Below the pieces are notes generated by a model. The model searched no databases, was not told where the DNA came from, and saw only the letters and a list, made by a program, of their open reading frames with translations. A stretch of 64,000 nucleotides of DNA from Chloroflexota bacterium (GTDB taxonomy: Bacteria; Chloroflexota; Anaerolineae; Anaerolineales; E44-bin32), in the NCBI GenBank assembly GCA_022561215.1, contig JADFRQ010000005.1, positions 35,157-99,156 of the forward strand, read 5' to 3'. A program made the translations under genes and the position numbers. Positions 8,480 to 17,387 of the stretch are shown piece by piece (the first letter of the stretch is position 1; the number at the start of each line of letters is the position of its first letter).

Positions 8480-9562
8480 TTATTGAGCGCCTATGCGGAT
8501 TACAACGAGCTTATCAGTTCCCGACTCAGCTCCCCAAATTTCGCCCGGTCGGCCTAGAATTTGGCGAACTTTCGCGGAGGGACTTGGCAGCCCGAATACA
8601 GTAAACGTCTCTTCCTGGGGATCGAAACGCACAATTGCGTTGGCGCCAAAATCACTCAGCCAAATGATATCGTTCTCATCAACATAGATGGCATACGCTT
8701 GAGGCTGATTTCCAGGCAGCTTCCACTCGCGCCAGGTATCATCCTTCGGATTGTATACGGCGACTTTGCCGGCATTCCACTCGCTGACCCAAATACGCCC
8801 TAAAGAATCAGCCCATACCCTGCGCGCGCCCTGGTTTGGCGTTGGAGGCTCTAAGATCGTCGCCTCCCGCGTATCAGAATCGATGCGTCCCACATAACTG
8901 TTTGCCAGCGAGGCATAATAAACAGTCCCATCAGGTGCACTGGCGATGCCATAGGGGCCTCGACCGCGCGGTGCGGAGAAGACTTCTAACGTGGCGCTTG
9001 CGGGGTCAAAACGACCATAAACACCATTCTGGCCGGTAAACCATAGAATGCCCATATCGTCGAAGACAGCGGTGTTGAGATTGGCATTCCCTCCTCCTGC
9101 AGGCAGGTGAAAGACATCCACTTTTTCCGTGTCGGGATCTACACGTACGATGGCATTAAGTCCACTATCGGTCACCCATGCTGCGCCATCGGGTCCGACA
9201 ATCACGCCATGCGGAGCTGAGCCAACACCAAGGGCGATATGATGCGTTTCGCCAGTCTCCGGATCGAGGCGGCCCAGTGCGCCGAGTCGCTGCGCTGTGT
9301 ACCAGACTGAGCCATCCGGGGCAGGTGCTACATCGTGAGGGTGAGATCCAGCGGGGACTGGATACTCCTGGAGAGTGGTTTCAATGGTTGGTGGATCGCT
9401 TGGTGGATCTTCTGAAGTTGGTATCGCCTCATTTTCAACAGAAGGTGGGACTGGGCTTGGTTCGCGGGTTGCTACAACCACACCGAGGGATTGCGTGGGT
9501 CCACTTGTACAAGCCGCCAGGGCATATACTAAAATTATGCCGGGTATCATTCGCAGGATCAT
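8480..9562 (-). CDS. Lipoprotein with virginiamycin-B-lyase-like beta-propeller
   Basis: 360 residues. The first 18 residues form a lipoprotein signal ending LAAC, then a proline-rich linker to about residue 65, then repeated NHL/Vgb-type blades: H-D-V-A-P-A-P-D-G-S-V-W-Y, HGVIVGPDGAAWVTD, YGIASAPDGTVYYA and RRVWADSLGRIWVSEW. The blade spacing matches the streptogramin lyase (Vgb) family. The GGAAAG box eight bases before the ATG at 9562 supports the start. Most such exported propellers are not antibiotic lyases; a surface binding or structural role is as likely. The catalytic residues of true Vgb could not be matched with certainty. Confidence 0.85.
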   Translation of the reverse strand: MILRMIPGIILVYALAACTSGPTQSLGVVVATREPSPVPPSVENEAIPTSEDPPSDPPTIETTLQEYPVPAGSHPHDVAPAPDGSVWYTAQRLGALGRLDPETGETHHIALGVGSAPHGVIVGPDGAAWVTDSGLNAIVRVDPDTEKVDVFHLPAGGGNANLNTAVFDDMGILWFTGQNGVYGRFDPASATLEVFSAPRGRGPYGIASAPDGTVYYASLANSYVGRIDSDTREATILEPPTPNQGARRVWADSLGRIWVSEWNAGKVAVYNPKDDTWREWKLPGNQPQAYAIYVDENDIIWLSDFGANAIVRFDPQEETFTVFGLPSPSAKVRQILGRPGEIWGAESGTDKLVVIRIGAQ

Positions 9563-9696
9563 TCGTAGTCTTTCCTCTTTACATTGCGCGTTCCCTGTTT
9601 AGTAATATTCTCATCGACATCTTCGCCAATTGCATTAGAAAAGACCTTAGCTTTCCCGAAAATTATGGACAGCGAACGAAGATCAGCAGATTTGCT

Positions 9697-10629
9697 TCAT
9701 TCAGAGTTCGGATTTTTACGAAACAGCGATTCGGTCCAAGTCTTTTGACTGCTATCAAAATGCGCCTTGGCCGTCTGCAAGAACGGGCGCATATGTTCGC
9801 GAATATAGCCGTCCAATCCCAATTCTGACGTCTTCGCTAACGTGTTTCGATAGCTATCGAGGATCTTTTCGTCCAGCAATTCCACACCTGTTTGGCCAGC
9901 CGCCATCACCAGGCCGGCACCCTTTTTGCTCAACGAAATGGCTTCGTATGCCATGACGCCCCCCAGTCTATCCAGCGATATGTTTTCTTGCTTGTTCAAT
10001 TGCTGCATGCGCGCCCAGATCTCATCCATCTTCGGCAGTAGATCAAGCGTGCTTGCAAATGCCTTGGCGTAACCAGCCTGCATCTCTTCTGCCAGCTCTT
10101 CCAAACTTTCACGCGAGAGTGGTGGTATGTCGATCGCTAGCGCACTTCGGTTCGCAGCGCTTTGCAGCGCTTCGAGAACATCTACCAATTCTGTCGCTTC
10201 ATCATCCTCGGCCAAAACGCCGTTCTCCTTCAAACGTTTGATGAGGCGTTTCAGATACACTTTGCTTCCACCGGCTGCATCACCTGCGATGGCAAATACC
10301 CAAAGCGGAGAGAAACCCATCGTAAATAACCCCGCAGCTTCCAACACCGTACCCGCCAGTTTGCGCTGCGCAAAGTCGGCGCTGAGGTCTACCTCCCCTA
10401 CAGGATGATGACCCTCCATTTGGGCAACTTTCTCAAGGATGTATTGCTGCATCATGCCAATGGTGACCTTGAAGGTCGTCGTTTCGCGCAGCGATTCTGG
10501 AAATACAGTTTCTGTGAAAAGGGTGCTCGCACCCACAGCAATCGCCGCCAAGGAGCGCAACGTGCGCTCCGGCATAGATAACAACTGGACCAACCGCTGG
10601 TGCACCGCATCCGAAAATGACTTTCTCAT
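9697..10629 (-). CDS. Hypothetical protein, helix-rich, 310 aa
   Basis: A single clean frame with CAGGAG nine bases before the ATG at 10629. The protein is predominantly helical and charged, with two moderately hydrophobic stretches (about residues 25-40 and 95-120, the latter LFTMGFSPLWVFAIAGDAAGGSKV) that could be membrane-associated. The C-terminal half is rich in Glu, Lys and Gln and could form coiled coil. I do not recognise the family. Neighbours are a secreted propeller lipoprotein and a broken methyltransferase, which give no functional hint. Confidence 0.65.
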   Translation of the reverse strand: MRKSFSDAVHQRLVQLLSMPERTLRSLAAIAVGASTLFTETVFPESLRETTTFKVTIGMMQQYILEKVAQMEGHHPVGEVDLSADFAQRKLAGTVLEAAGLFTMGFSPLWVFAIAGDAAGGSKVYLKRLIKRLKENGVLAEDDEATELVDVLEALQSAANRSALAIDIPPLSRESLEELAEEMQAGYAKAFASTLDLLPKMDEIWARMQQLNKQENISLDRLGGVMAYEAISLSKKGAGLVMAAGQTGVELLDEKILDSYRNTLAKTSELGLDGYIREHMRPFLQTAKAHFDSSQKTWTESLFRKNPNSE

Positions 10630-10760
10630 CCAGCAACACTCCTGGGAACAAGGTGATGATGTTTACTGCTCATGGCAAATAGTGCGTCATGCGCAGGGCC
10701 GGAGTGAGCGATGGCCGGCGCCATCAAAGTACAATAATAAACCTACCATCAATCCGAGTT

Positions 10761-11488
10761 TTATTTTCCATACACAGAAATATGTTTTTGGCTCTCTTGG
10801 GTGAAGGCGTCCTTCGCCCAGGATCCCCAACGATCCTTGAGCCTTAAGCCTGCCAGATTCGCCATAAGATCGAATTCCGAGGGCCATGCGTAGCGCAATT
10901 TCACAGGATACAAGTTAACCTTGTTGTTCGTAAACAGAACATGTTGGCTTGTTATCTGCTGCAGAAGCGAATCGTGCAGGGTTACGTCGATACGCACCTG
11001 CTCTTCTCCCAGCTGCACAGCGCGCACATTTTGATTCTGATCTTAACGCGATAAATCAGGCACGAAGGCTTCAATAAGGAAGACACCTCCTGAGCTTAAA
11101 TATGGTCGGCTGCGCTTTGAAAACAGCGCACCTGTTCTTCCTGGGTGAGCAGAGCATAGAACGTATTAAAGACCACATAAATTAAGTCAAATTGCTCATC
11201 CATTTCAATTTGAGCAAAGCTACCCATTGTGATCTCAATATCCCTGCCCCGCGGCTTGGTTTTCAATTTCGATACCATCGCTTCCGAACCATCAATACCA
11301 TAAAGCTCGACGCCTTTTTTCTGCAGAGGCAGCGCCACTCTGCCGGTACCTATGCCAAGTTCCAGGGCCCGCCCTCCCTCTGCAAACTTATACAGTAGGT
11401 CGATGGAGTTCTGGTCAACCTCTTTATAAAACTCATCGTATACCTCGGCGATTCGTTCACCGTACGTCGTGATTTCAAATTTTTCCAT
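10761..11488 (-). pseudogene. SAM-dependent methyltransferase, broken by a frameshift and a nonsense codon
   Basis: The N-terminal part (11096-11488) carries the SAM motif ALELGIGTGRVALPL and the acidic strand end YGIDGSEAMV, then stops at 11096-11098 after ...FQSAADHI. The expected continuation, LSSGGVFLIEAFVPDLSR, is found in another frame directly downstream, followed by an in-frame TAA at 11043-11045 and then DQNQNVRAVQLGEEQV... running to the stop at 10761. So two lesions, an indel near 11099 and a nonsense codon, separate the halves of one gene of about 240 codons. The ATG at 11488 has a GGAG box. A paralogous intact methyltransferase lies directly upstream. Confidence 0.85.
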
Positions 11489-11514
11489 CGCATGAACTCC
11501 AATAGCAGACTACT

Positions 11515-12045
11515 TCAGGTTCGAATCAATAAATAAAGCACTATCGTGTGGCCGAAGTAAGTTTCCGTTTTGTTCGTGAGCATATCAATGTCAAATTTTT
11601 CGCTGAAGCGAAGCTCAACTTCATCATAGGGCAGCCTATTATCAAAGCACATCAGCAGGTATTGGCTGCCCGGATGGCTCAAGGGCAGCACGTTCGACAC
11701 ATACAAATCGCGATCCTTTCGATTTAGATCATTCAATGCACCAAAGTCCAGGAGAAAATCAAAGGTTCCGCGCACATTGCGCAGATCGGTGAGGTCGTCG
11801 CGGATAAATTCCACCTTCGCTCCCTCCGTCTGCGCGCGCTTACGGGCGAGTTTGATGGCAGTAGGTGAAAGGTCGATGCCGGTCACATCAAAGCCGTGTT
11901 TTGAAAGGTAGATGGATTCGATTCCCGCGCCGCAGCCAAGGTCAATCGCACGCCCGGGAGTGATGCGGCCGCTTTCGACGAGTTCTTCAATTTCGGGTTT
12001 TGATCCGAAGACCCAATGAATGGGAATGTTGAAGAGCTGAATCAT
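11515..12045 (-). CDS. Class I SAM-dependent methyltransferase
   Basis: 176 residues with motif I AIDLGCGAGIESIYLSK, motif post-I VTGIDLSPTAIKLARKRA and the D-D region FIRDDLTDL, all at usual spacing for Methyltransf_25-type enzymes. The C-terminus has the KTETYFGHTIVLYLL strand typical of the fold. The start is the ATG at 12045. The methyl acceptor cannot be inferred. It sits in tandem with the broken methyltransferase downstream, so loss of the latter may be tolerated through redundancy, but the two are not close in sequence. Confidence 0.85.
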   Translation of the reverse strand: MIQLFNIPIHWVFGSKPEIEELVESGRITPGRAIDLGCGAGIESIYLSKHGFDVTGIDLSPTAIKLARKRAQTEGAKVEFIRDDLTDLRNVRGTFDFLLDFGALNDLNRKDRDLYVSNVLPLSHPGSQYLLMCFDNRLPYDEVELRFSEKFDIDMLTNKTETYFGHTIVLYLLIRT

Positions 12046-12227
12046 GCGGTAGATTGGTTCATAGAAGCGTTTTATACTCGTTTTCCCTTCTCACACACTC
12101 CGGGGCTCTGCTCGACTTTATTCGGGATTCACGCGTAACGCTCATCATAACGAAGCCCAATGAATACAAAAATATTGGGGCTTCGCTCAACCGAATTAAA
12201 TAATACGAAAACTCCGCCCGATAGTCT

Positions 12228-12791
12228 TCAGGCAACCGAAGAATCCACGCGTCCATGCCAATAGTTGCCAAGAGCTTCATCAATTGCTGCGCGATTCCTA
12301 TCCAATTCAGTTTGATCTTGCTTGTCCTCCAGGTGAGCGACGATCGCCTGGGTTTCCGACGCGGTGAGGGCCACAAATCGCTCCCTAGCATAATCAAACC
12401 AGATCAGCATGGCGTAGCGTCGTCCATTAACGAGCACTGCTCCTGATGGTTCCGTCAATCCATGCGTGAGATTGAAGGTTGCATCCGTGTGTAGCAATTG
12501 GCCATCGAGAACGACGAGCAAGTAGGCAGGCAGATAGAAGCGGAACGCGACATGCGAAAAAAAGCTAAGCGCGGAGGCATTCCCGATTCATGTATCGGGA
12601 TCGATTTCGGGATAATAATCCCGGGGCAAACCACGCCCGCCATCCTGCGCGGCCAGTTTTTCTTGCAGCCCTCTGGCTCACAATGCCTCAGGCAAACGAC
12701 GAACGCCGGATTCACGGATTCGGGCTGTTGGCTTGAACCCGAGTTTCGAAGGCGCGTCGAGCAGCACAATAGTCTTATCGTGAGAATTCAT
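12228..12791 (-). pseudogene. Arginase N-terminus joined to a DUF6714-like tail, two in-frame TGA codons
   Basis: One reading frame from the ATG at 12791 to the stop at 12228 is interrupted by TGA at 12678-12680 and TGA at 12588-12590. The first part reads KTIVLLDAPSKLGF...ESGVRRLPEAL, stop, ARGLQEKLAAQDGGRGLPRDYYPEIDPDT, stop, IGNASAL. This is the N-terminus of an arginase-family protein (LDAPSNLG, REPGV-R-LPEALR-A-GL and PEIDP-T-GIRNA are its usual landmarks). It then changes, without a frame change, to SHVAFRFYLPAYLLVVLDG...ERFVALTASETQAIVAHLE...ALGNYW, which looks like the C-terminal part of a DUF6714 protein. The simplest reading is an internal deletion that fused two genes, followed by decay. 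Confidence 0.75.
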
Positions 12792-12950
12792 AGCATACTT
12801 CAGGTATACCGCGAATAGGCTTTATTAGCGCGAGCTGCGCTCGCCCAAGCGGTCAAAATCGATGCGCTGGGATTCAACGGGTAGCTGGCCACTTAGCTGC
12901 AATTGCCTCTTGGATGCCCGTATATCGCCTGCGCACTCCGCCTCCACGCC

Positions 12951-13115
12951 AACAGAAATCTGAAGGATTTCTGTTAAGCAGCTTGACAACGTCGGCCGTA
13001 ACTCCGCGCAATAATCACTTTCACACTCATCTGCAGGTCTAAATTACCCATTTCCCTACTTGCCCACAGAAATCTGGAGGATTTCTGTTAAGCAACTTGA
13101 CACAGTCAAGTTGCC
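12951..13115. repeat. Imperfect tandem repeat with three small hairpins at the agmatinase 3' end
   Basis: The segment from about 12951 (AACAGAAATC-loop-GATTTCTGTT, then AAGCAGCTTGAC) is repeated from about 13065 with few changes. In the second copy it runs into the last codons of the agmatinase gene; in the first copy the matching bases (…GCGCAATAATCACTTTCA) look like a decayed copy of the same gene end. Each copy contains a 9-10 bp palindrome (12951-12975 and 13066-13088). The second is followed by a perfect GCAACTTGAC/GTCAAGTTGC palindrome at 13092-13114 that overlaps the agmatinase stop codon. Confidence 0.7.
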
Positions 13116-13939
13116 ATCATCCGTGCAATAATCTCTTTCAACAGTTTTGCCGCAGCCATCGCCGTGATTCCGACGACATCTTTATCGGGATTGTATTCCA
13201 CAATATCAGCCCCTATTAATGTCCCCTTCAATCCTTGAATAAGTTTGATAATTTCGCGGGTCGTCATTCCCCCCGGCTCATGATGTGAGACGCCCGGTGC
13301 ATACGCCGGATCAAGCACATCCATGTCCAGGGACAGATAAACGTATTCTCCAAGCTCAATCTCAACTGCCGGATCCCACTCACGCATCTCAATTACCTGC
13401 ACCCCAAAATTCTCTGCTTGTGCACGCAGATGCGGCGTCTGTGTCCTGATCCCCACCTGCACGAGTTGTTTTACAAGCCCTTGCTCCATAATGCGTGCAA
13501 AGGGTGAGGCGTGGGAAAACCGTTTCCCCGCGAATTCGTCGTACAGATCGGCGTGGGCATCAAGCTGTAAGAGGCTCAATTGGGGATATTTCCCAGCGCA
13601 CGCTCGCAAGATCGGATAGGTGATGGAATGGTCACCACCAAGCACGGCGGCGCGACAATCGCGCTCCATCAATTGGCCAAGTGCTTTTTCGATCTCCCCA
13701 AACGCGGCTTTGTCAGAGGAAATTGCCAGGTCGCCAATATCCTTCCAGCCGGTATGTGCGCTTAGGTCCATTCCGTTCTCGGCACTCAAGTTAGTGGAAT
13801 CGCTGTATAGACTTTCGCGGATGCGCACGGGTGCTTGCGCCTGACCTGCCAGAAAAGTTGCGCCACCATCATACGGAATGCCCAGGACAGCAACCATGCC
13901 TGGCTGAAGTTTGTTAATTTCTTCGATGAGATCCGCCAT
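13106..13939 (-). CDS. Agmatinase/arginase (ureohydrolase) family protein
   Basis: 277 residues with the three manganese-site motifs of ureohydrolases: VLGGDHSITYP, QLDAHADLYDE and YLSLDMDVLDPAYAPG, each with the expected His and Asp ligands. The short N-terminus and the GIPYDGGATF element fit agmatinase (SpeB-like) or formimidoylglutamase-type enzymes better than arginase. The reaction would release urea from agmatine or a related guanidine compound. A GGAGT box six bases upstream supports the ATG at 13939. A broken arginase-type remnant lies just downstream on the same strand, so the locus may once have held two ureohydrolases. Confidence 0.88.
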   Translation of the reverse strand: MADLIEEINKLQPGMVAVLGIPYDGGATFLAGQAQAPVRIRESLYSDSTNLSAENGMDLSAHTGWKDIGDLAISSDKAAFGEIEKALGQLMERDCRAAVLGGDHSITYPILRACAGKYPQLSLLQLDAHADLYDEFAGKRFSHASPFARIMEQGLVKQLVQVGIRTQTPHLRAQAENFGVQVIEMREWDPAVEIELGEYVYLSLDMDVLDPAYAPGVSHHEPGGMTTREIIKLIQGLKGTLIGADIVEYNPDKDVVGITAMAAAKLLKEIIARMMAT

Positions 13940-13996
13940 TTTTACTCCGGACTGAACTCAGTAAAATCCCCACGAACCTGACAGCAAATCGCTTAT

Positions 13997-14335
13997 TCAC
14001 GCTTCCTGGAACGCTTTCAGACATTTTTCACCTTCATTATTGAGGGTTCCACCGAAGATCGAATCGACGTCCTTTTGGGCAAGGTCTAAACCGCTGCCAT
14101 ACGCGTAGCGAACCTCCTGGCTAGCGTGCTCAGCAAATGCTGCTTCTCGAAACTGCATGGGAACCGGGAATGTATAGATATAGTTGCCTTTGCCAAAAGC
14201 AAAGATCCCATACGTTTCAAGATGAATCAATACGGGTTTTGCAAACACAACCCAGAGGTAATCCGTCGGTATTCTGGACGTGAGCTTCTCCAAGTCCCTG
14301 ATCAAAACCGTCGGCTTTGCAGGTGCTGGTTGCAT
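13997..14335 (-). CDS. Hypothetical protein, 112 aa
   Basis: A clean 112-codon frame between the agmatinase and the transporter gene on the same strand. It begins MQPAPAKPTVLIRDLEKLTSR and has a mixed alpha/beta pattern with aromatic-rich strands (TDYLWVVFAKPVLIHLETYGIFAFGK, then NYIYTFPVPMQF). No motif or membrane segment is recognised. It could be co-transcribed with the transporter upstream (60-base gap). Confidence 0.55.
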   Translation of the reverse strand: MQPAPAKPTVLIRDLEKLTSRIPTDYLWVVFAKPVLIHLETYGIFAFGKGNYIYTFPVPMQFREAAFAEHASQEVRYAYGSGLDLAQKDVDSIFGGTLNNEGEKCLKAFQEA

Positions 14336-14394
14336 GATGTTGCCAATCGGAAGAAATTTCCACTTAGTACGTACATCGGATGTCGTTTTCAGGG

Positions 14395-15573
14395 CTAAAA
14401 CGTGACGTAATTCCCGAGCAGGGATATGGCAATGAAGCTGACACCGCCAACCGCTAGGGACGAACTCAAACCGACAATAAAAGGCTTAATGCCCAACTCC
14501 TTGAAGGATCGAAAGTTCGTACTCAACCCCACACCCGCCAATGCAACCACCAGGAAGTCGGCTGCCCAGGATTTTATGATTGAAATCAGCGAGCCCCAAG
14601 CAACGTCATCCCAAATTCCAAAGGCGGAAGCGCCCAGATTAATCCCCGCATCCCCAATCGATCGGAGGATCGCCAGGGTGATAAAACCAAGGATGAAGAG
14701 GGGTAAAAACTTTAAAATATTGGACTGCCTTCTCTCGCCGCTTATTGAAGTATTTGTTCTGCGCGTGTAGGAGAAGGCCATCAAGGGAATGACCAGCGCC
14801 ATAAAAACATTGCGCACCAGTTTTGTGACCGTGGCAACATCCAGCGCCAGCGATTGCCCAAAAACATCGGCATACACACTTGCTGATCCGACAACCTGTG
14901 AGGTGTCATGCACGGAGGTGCCCAGAAAGAGCCCCGCGCGTACTGCGTCACCCGCGAAAATTGCGTTGGCCAAGTAGGGATAAAAAATCGTCGCTACCAG
15001 TCCAAAAACGGTGATCACGGCGACGGCATAAGCCGACTCCTTCTCGTCGGCATCAATCGCTGGCCCCGTCGCCAGGATCGCGGAAACACCGCAGATCGCA
15101 GTTCCCACAGCGATGAGGATGCCCAGCCGATCAGGCAAATTCAGTCGCCTGCTGACAGTCGTCGTGATCAACAAAGCCCCAGCGATACATAACATAACGA
15201 TGGGCACACCGATGGCCCCAAGTTTGAACACGTCAAAAATTGTCAGCCGGATCCCCAGCAGGATGATCCCCAGTCTTAGGACTTTCCTCACGGCAAAACG
15301 AATTCCCGGGGTGAAAACCTTGGGGATCGTCAGGATTGCACTAAGGATAAGCCCCATCAAAAGTGCCAACATGACCGCTGATATGGGCGATTTAGCGTAG
15401 CCGAGAAGATTGACGCCGAGGAATATACTCAATCCTTTGCTCAGCCAGGCCAGGGAAACAACGGCGATCAAACCTGGAAGCAGGCTTGGCGCCTCAGCAA
15501 TACGCATGCCGAGCAAATTGCGCTCCAGGAAACCTAATGCTCCCGGTGATTTGGCTGAAGTGGGCTGGGACAT
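14395..15573 (-). CDS. YeiH/UPF0324 family putative sulfate/anion exporter
   Basis: About 392 residues from the ATG at 15573, chosen because GGAG lies six bases upstream and the upstream open frame is not family-like. Ten to eleven hydrophobic helices are visible. Family landmarks are the repeated glycine-rich helices (ALLMGLILSAIL, RLGIILLGIRLTIFDV), VGTAICGVSAILATGPAIDADEKESAYAVAVITVFG and FLGTSVHDTSQVVGSA. These match the YeiH / Cons_hypoth698 family of inner-membrane proteins, annotated as putative sulfate exporters. Substrate is unproven. Confidence 0.9.
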   Translation of the reverse strand: MSQPTSAKSPGALGFLERNLLGMRIAEAPSLLPGLIAVVSLAWLSKGLSIFLGVNLLGYAKSPISAVMLALLMGLILSAILTIPKVFTPGIRFAVRKVLRLGIILLGIRLTIFDVFKLGAIGVPIVMLCIAGALLITTTVSRRLNLPDRLGILIAVGTAICGVSAILATGPAIDADEKESAYAVAVITVFGLVATIFYPYLANAIFAGDAVRAGLFLGTSVHDTSQVVGSASVYADVFGQSLALDVATVTKLVRNVFMALVIPLMAFSYTRRTNTSISGERRQSNILKFLPLFILGFITLAILRSIGDAGINLGASAFGIWDDVAWGSLISIIKSWAADFLVVALAGVGLSTNFRSFKELGIKPFIVGLSSSLAVGGVSFIAISLLGNYVTF

Positions 15574-15860
15574 ATACGGCTCCATCTTGCGTGATTTCAT
15601 TGTTGCTGCGCGTGGAATAGTGCTTGCGCACAAGCCATTTCTAACGAAACAGGATTGGCTTGCCCCAGTCTAAGGTCCCTTAATCGACGGCTTTCTCCAG
15701 GAGCATGCCTCCTCCAGTGCGGTAACAATAACATGCCCCACTCACAGGGTGCGAGATTAAAATTTAATCAGTTTCCAAAATACCCTCAGTTGAAAACTAT
15801 TTTTCTTTGCTGATCTTGATGCGCCAAATAAGCTCGGCGATTTAGGTGCGGAAATTTCGC

Positions 15861-16223
15861 TTAGTAGGTAAACATGCGGTCGTGTTCGACGGCAAGACGC
15901 ACAAGATCTTTAGGACTCGCAAATTCGTACGACTTCCCTTCCAGGTCCTTCTCACTCAAACCTCTGCTCTTCGAGGACATACCAGAAAGATAGATCTTCA
16001 CTCCGCTGGAAGCCACTGCATCATAAGGCTCTCGAAGGACCCCCGTTCCCAGTCCGCGCAGGTGATCGATTGCCCCCTCTCGCATGAGCTGCACACCATC
16101 CCCCGCGAGAAACAGGGTGACAGAATGACCCTCTTCAATTGCTGCCTTGGCAATATGAAAGCCCAGGGCCGCGCGGGTCGGGTGTTCTGGTCCATGGGTG
16201 ATATGCACCAATATCTTCGCCAT
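15861..16223 (-). CDS. DsrE-family protein
   Basis: About 120 residues from the ATG at 16223 (AAGGAG eight bases upstream), giving MAKILVHITHGPEHPTRAAL as N-terminus. The pattern fits a small DsrE/DsrF-like flavodoxin-type sulfur-relay fold: first strand KILVHITHG, helix, SVTLFLAGDGVQLM, then VKIYLSGMSSKSRGL. The conserved catalytic Cys of true DsrE sulfur carriers is not obvious (GMSSKSRG where a Cys would sit), so this is more like the peroxiredoxin-related DsrE-like group of unknown role. It follows a membrane sensor-like gene on the same strand. Confidence 0.8.
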   Translation of the reverse strand: MAKILVHITHGPEHPTRAALGFHIAKAAIEEGHSVTLFLAGDGVQLMREGAIDHLRGLGTGVLREPYDAVASSGVKIYLSGMSSKSRGLSEKDLEGKSYEFASPKDLVRLAVEHDRMFTY

Positions 16224-16310
16224 TCTATTTCTCCTTTTAACAAAATTTGCTTGCCGGTTGGGAAAGCCTCGCTTACCAAGCGGAATTCTACACGTTATCA
16301 CACACGATCT

Positions 16311-17387
16311 CTATCGCTTCCAAACACACCAGGGGGAATGGTGGCTATCGCGCAACCACAGTGAGAGATGCTGCGGCTGGATCGTTTCACGAATTACGTT
16401 GAGCAAGCTTTCGGAAATAGCCTCCTGATCGACTCCGTCACGCAAACTCGCGCCAAAGGCGGCCAAGATTTGCTGCATGTCGTACTTGCTACGGTAGAAA
16501 CGGCGGTCGAAGAGCAATTGAACGCGCCGTCGCAGCGGTCGAAATAAGGCGGCGATGAAAAGCGTAGATGCCGCAATCGCTGCCGAAGATTGTCCGCCCG
16601 CCAATCTGCTAAAGGTGCTATGAAGAATTGTGATGCACGTAAGGTACGTCAGAGCAAAGATCAGCGTGATCAAGCCGTAAACCAGCGTGCGATTGATGAT
16701 CAGATTGATGTCATAAGGGCGGTAAAGCACAATCGCGATTGCGGCTGCTGCGAGAAGAATTAACAAAATTAGGCCTAGGCCCAGCTGCCCAATCATCTCC
16801 CCCACTGTGCCCATCAACAACAGCGAGATTATCGTGAAATAGATAGACCACTTGAGCTGGTGTCGCTGCGTATCGCAGGCTTTTCGATAGCGAGCGATCG
16901 GAGCGAAGATCGATATTAGAACGACCGCCAGTCCAACAAAATAGCCCATGCCTAAAAAATCCTTGATCCAAGGTGGGAGGAGCATACCCGTTGGATTCCA
17001 CATTGGAAGCTGTACTGCGGGTGAGCGCGCGTACACATAGATCGGTCCATAATCAAGCATCTGATTCAGCGTACCTAGAACAATTGCTAGCGCGATTATG
17101 CCGATTGCCGGACGCCAGCGTGGCGATGGAAGTTGGCCGTTCGGAAATAGCAAATAGGGCAGTGCGATCAAGGCGGGAAAATAAATTGGTTCGCCCCACG
17201 ATTGCAACCACCCCATGAAACGCGCGCCTGTAAGTTCCCTCGGGGCTATGGTTACCAGCCCGTAGACAGAATATTGAATTGCGAAACCCATGACAGTGCT
17301 TATCAAAGCCAGTCCGAGCAACAGCCAGCCAATCGAATGCTGGGGTTTGCTGCGGACGATAAACGCGCCAACCGTGGCATAGCTCAA
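16311..17387 (-). CDS. Multi-TM sensor-like membrane protein without kinase domain
   Basis: About eight hydrophobic segments are followed by YDINLIINRTLVYGLITLIFALTY and a cytosolic linker with LFRPLRRRVQLLFDRRFYRSKYD, LRDGVDQEAISESLLNVI and QPQHLSLWLRD. This is the membrane plus linker module that precedes GAF or kinase domains in many chloroflexal histidine kinases, but here the protein ends 14 residues later, so no kinase is attached. The start is doubtful. The frame stays open to 17552, encoding a further TM segment (RRLGIVWLFCIVGTALTALIYYL), but the only in-frame ATG (17562-17564) is followed three codons later by TAA. Either the TTG at 17387 is used or the N-terminus is damaged. Confidence 0.65.
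   Translation of the reverse strand: MSYATVGAFIVRSKPQHSIGWLLLGLALISTVMGFAIQYSVYGLVTIAPRELTGARFMGWLQSWGEPIYFPALIALPYLLFPNGQLPSPRWRPAIGIIALAIVLGTLNQMLDYGPIYVYARSPAVQLPMWNPTGMLLPPWIKDFLGMGYFVGLAVVLISIFAPIARYRKACDTQRHQLKWSIYFTIISLLLMGTVGEMIGQLGLGLILLILLAAAAIAIVLYRPYDINLIINRTLVYGLITLIFALTYLTCITILHSTFSRLAGGQSSAAIAASTLFIAALFRPLRRRVQLLFDRRFYRSKYDMQQILAAFGASLRDGVDQEAISESLLNVIRETIQPQHLSLWLRDSHHSPWCVWKR

Noticed and set aside
8480..9562. True streptogramin (virginiamycin B) resistance lyase
   Set aside because: The propeller fold matches, but the catalytic His/Glu set could not be placed and the protein is an exported lipoprotein, unlike Vgb.
12059..12397. 112-codon minus-strand frame as a gene
   Set aside because: It overlaps the DUF6714-like tail in another frame, has no ribosome site and no recognisable motif; it is treated as a chance frame.
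12588..12680. TGA read as an amino acid (recoding or selenocysteine) in the arginase-like frame
   Set aside because: Many intact genes here end with TGA, there is no SECIS-like hairpin, and the frame also changes family partway, so decay is simpler.
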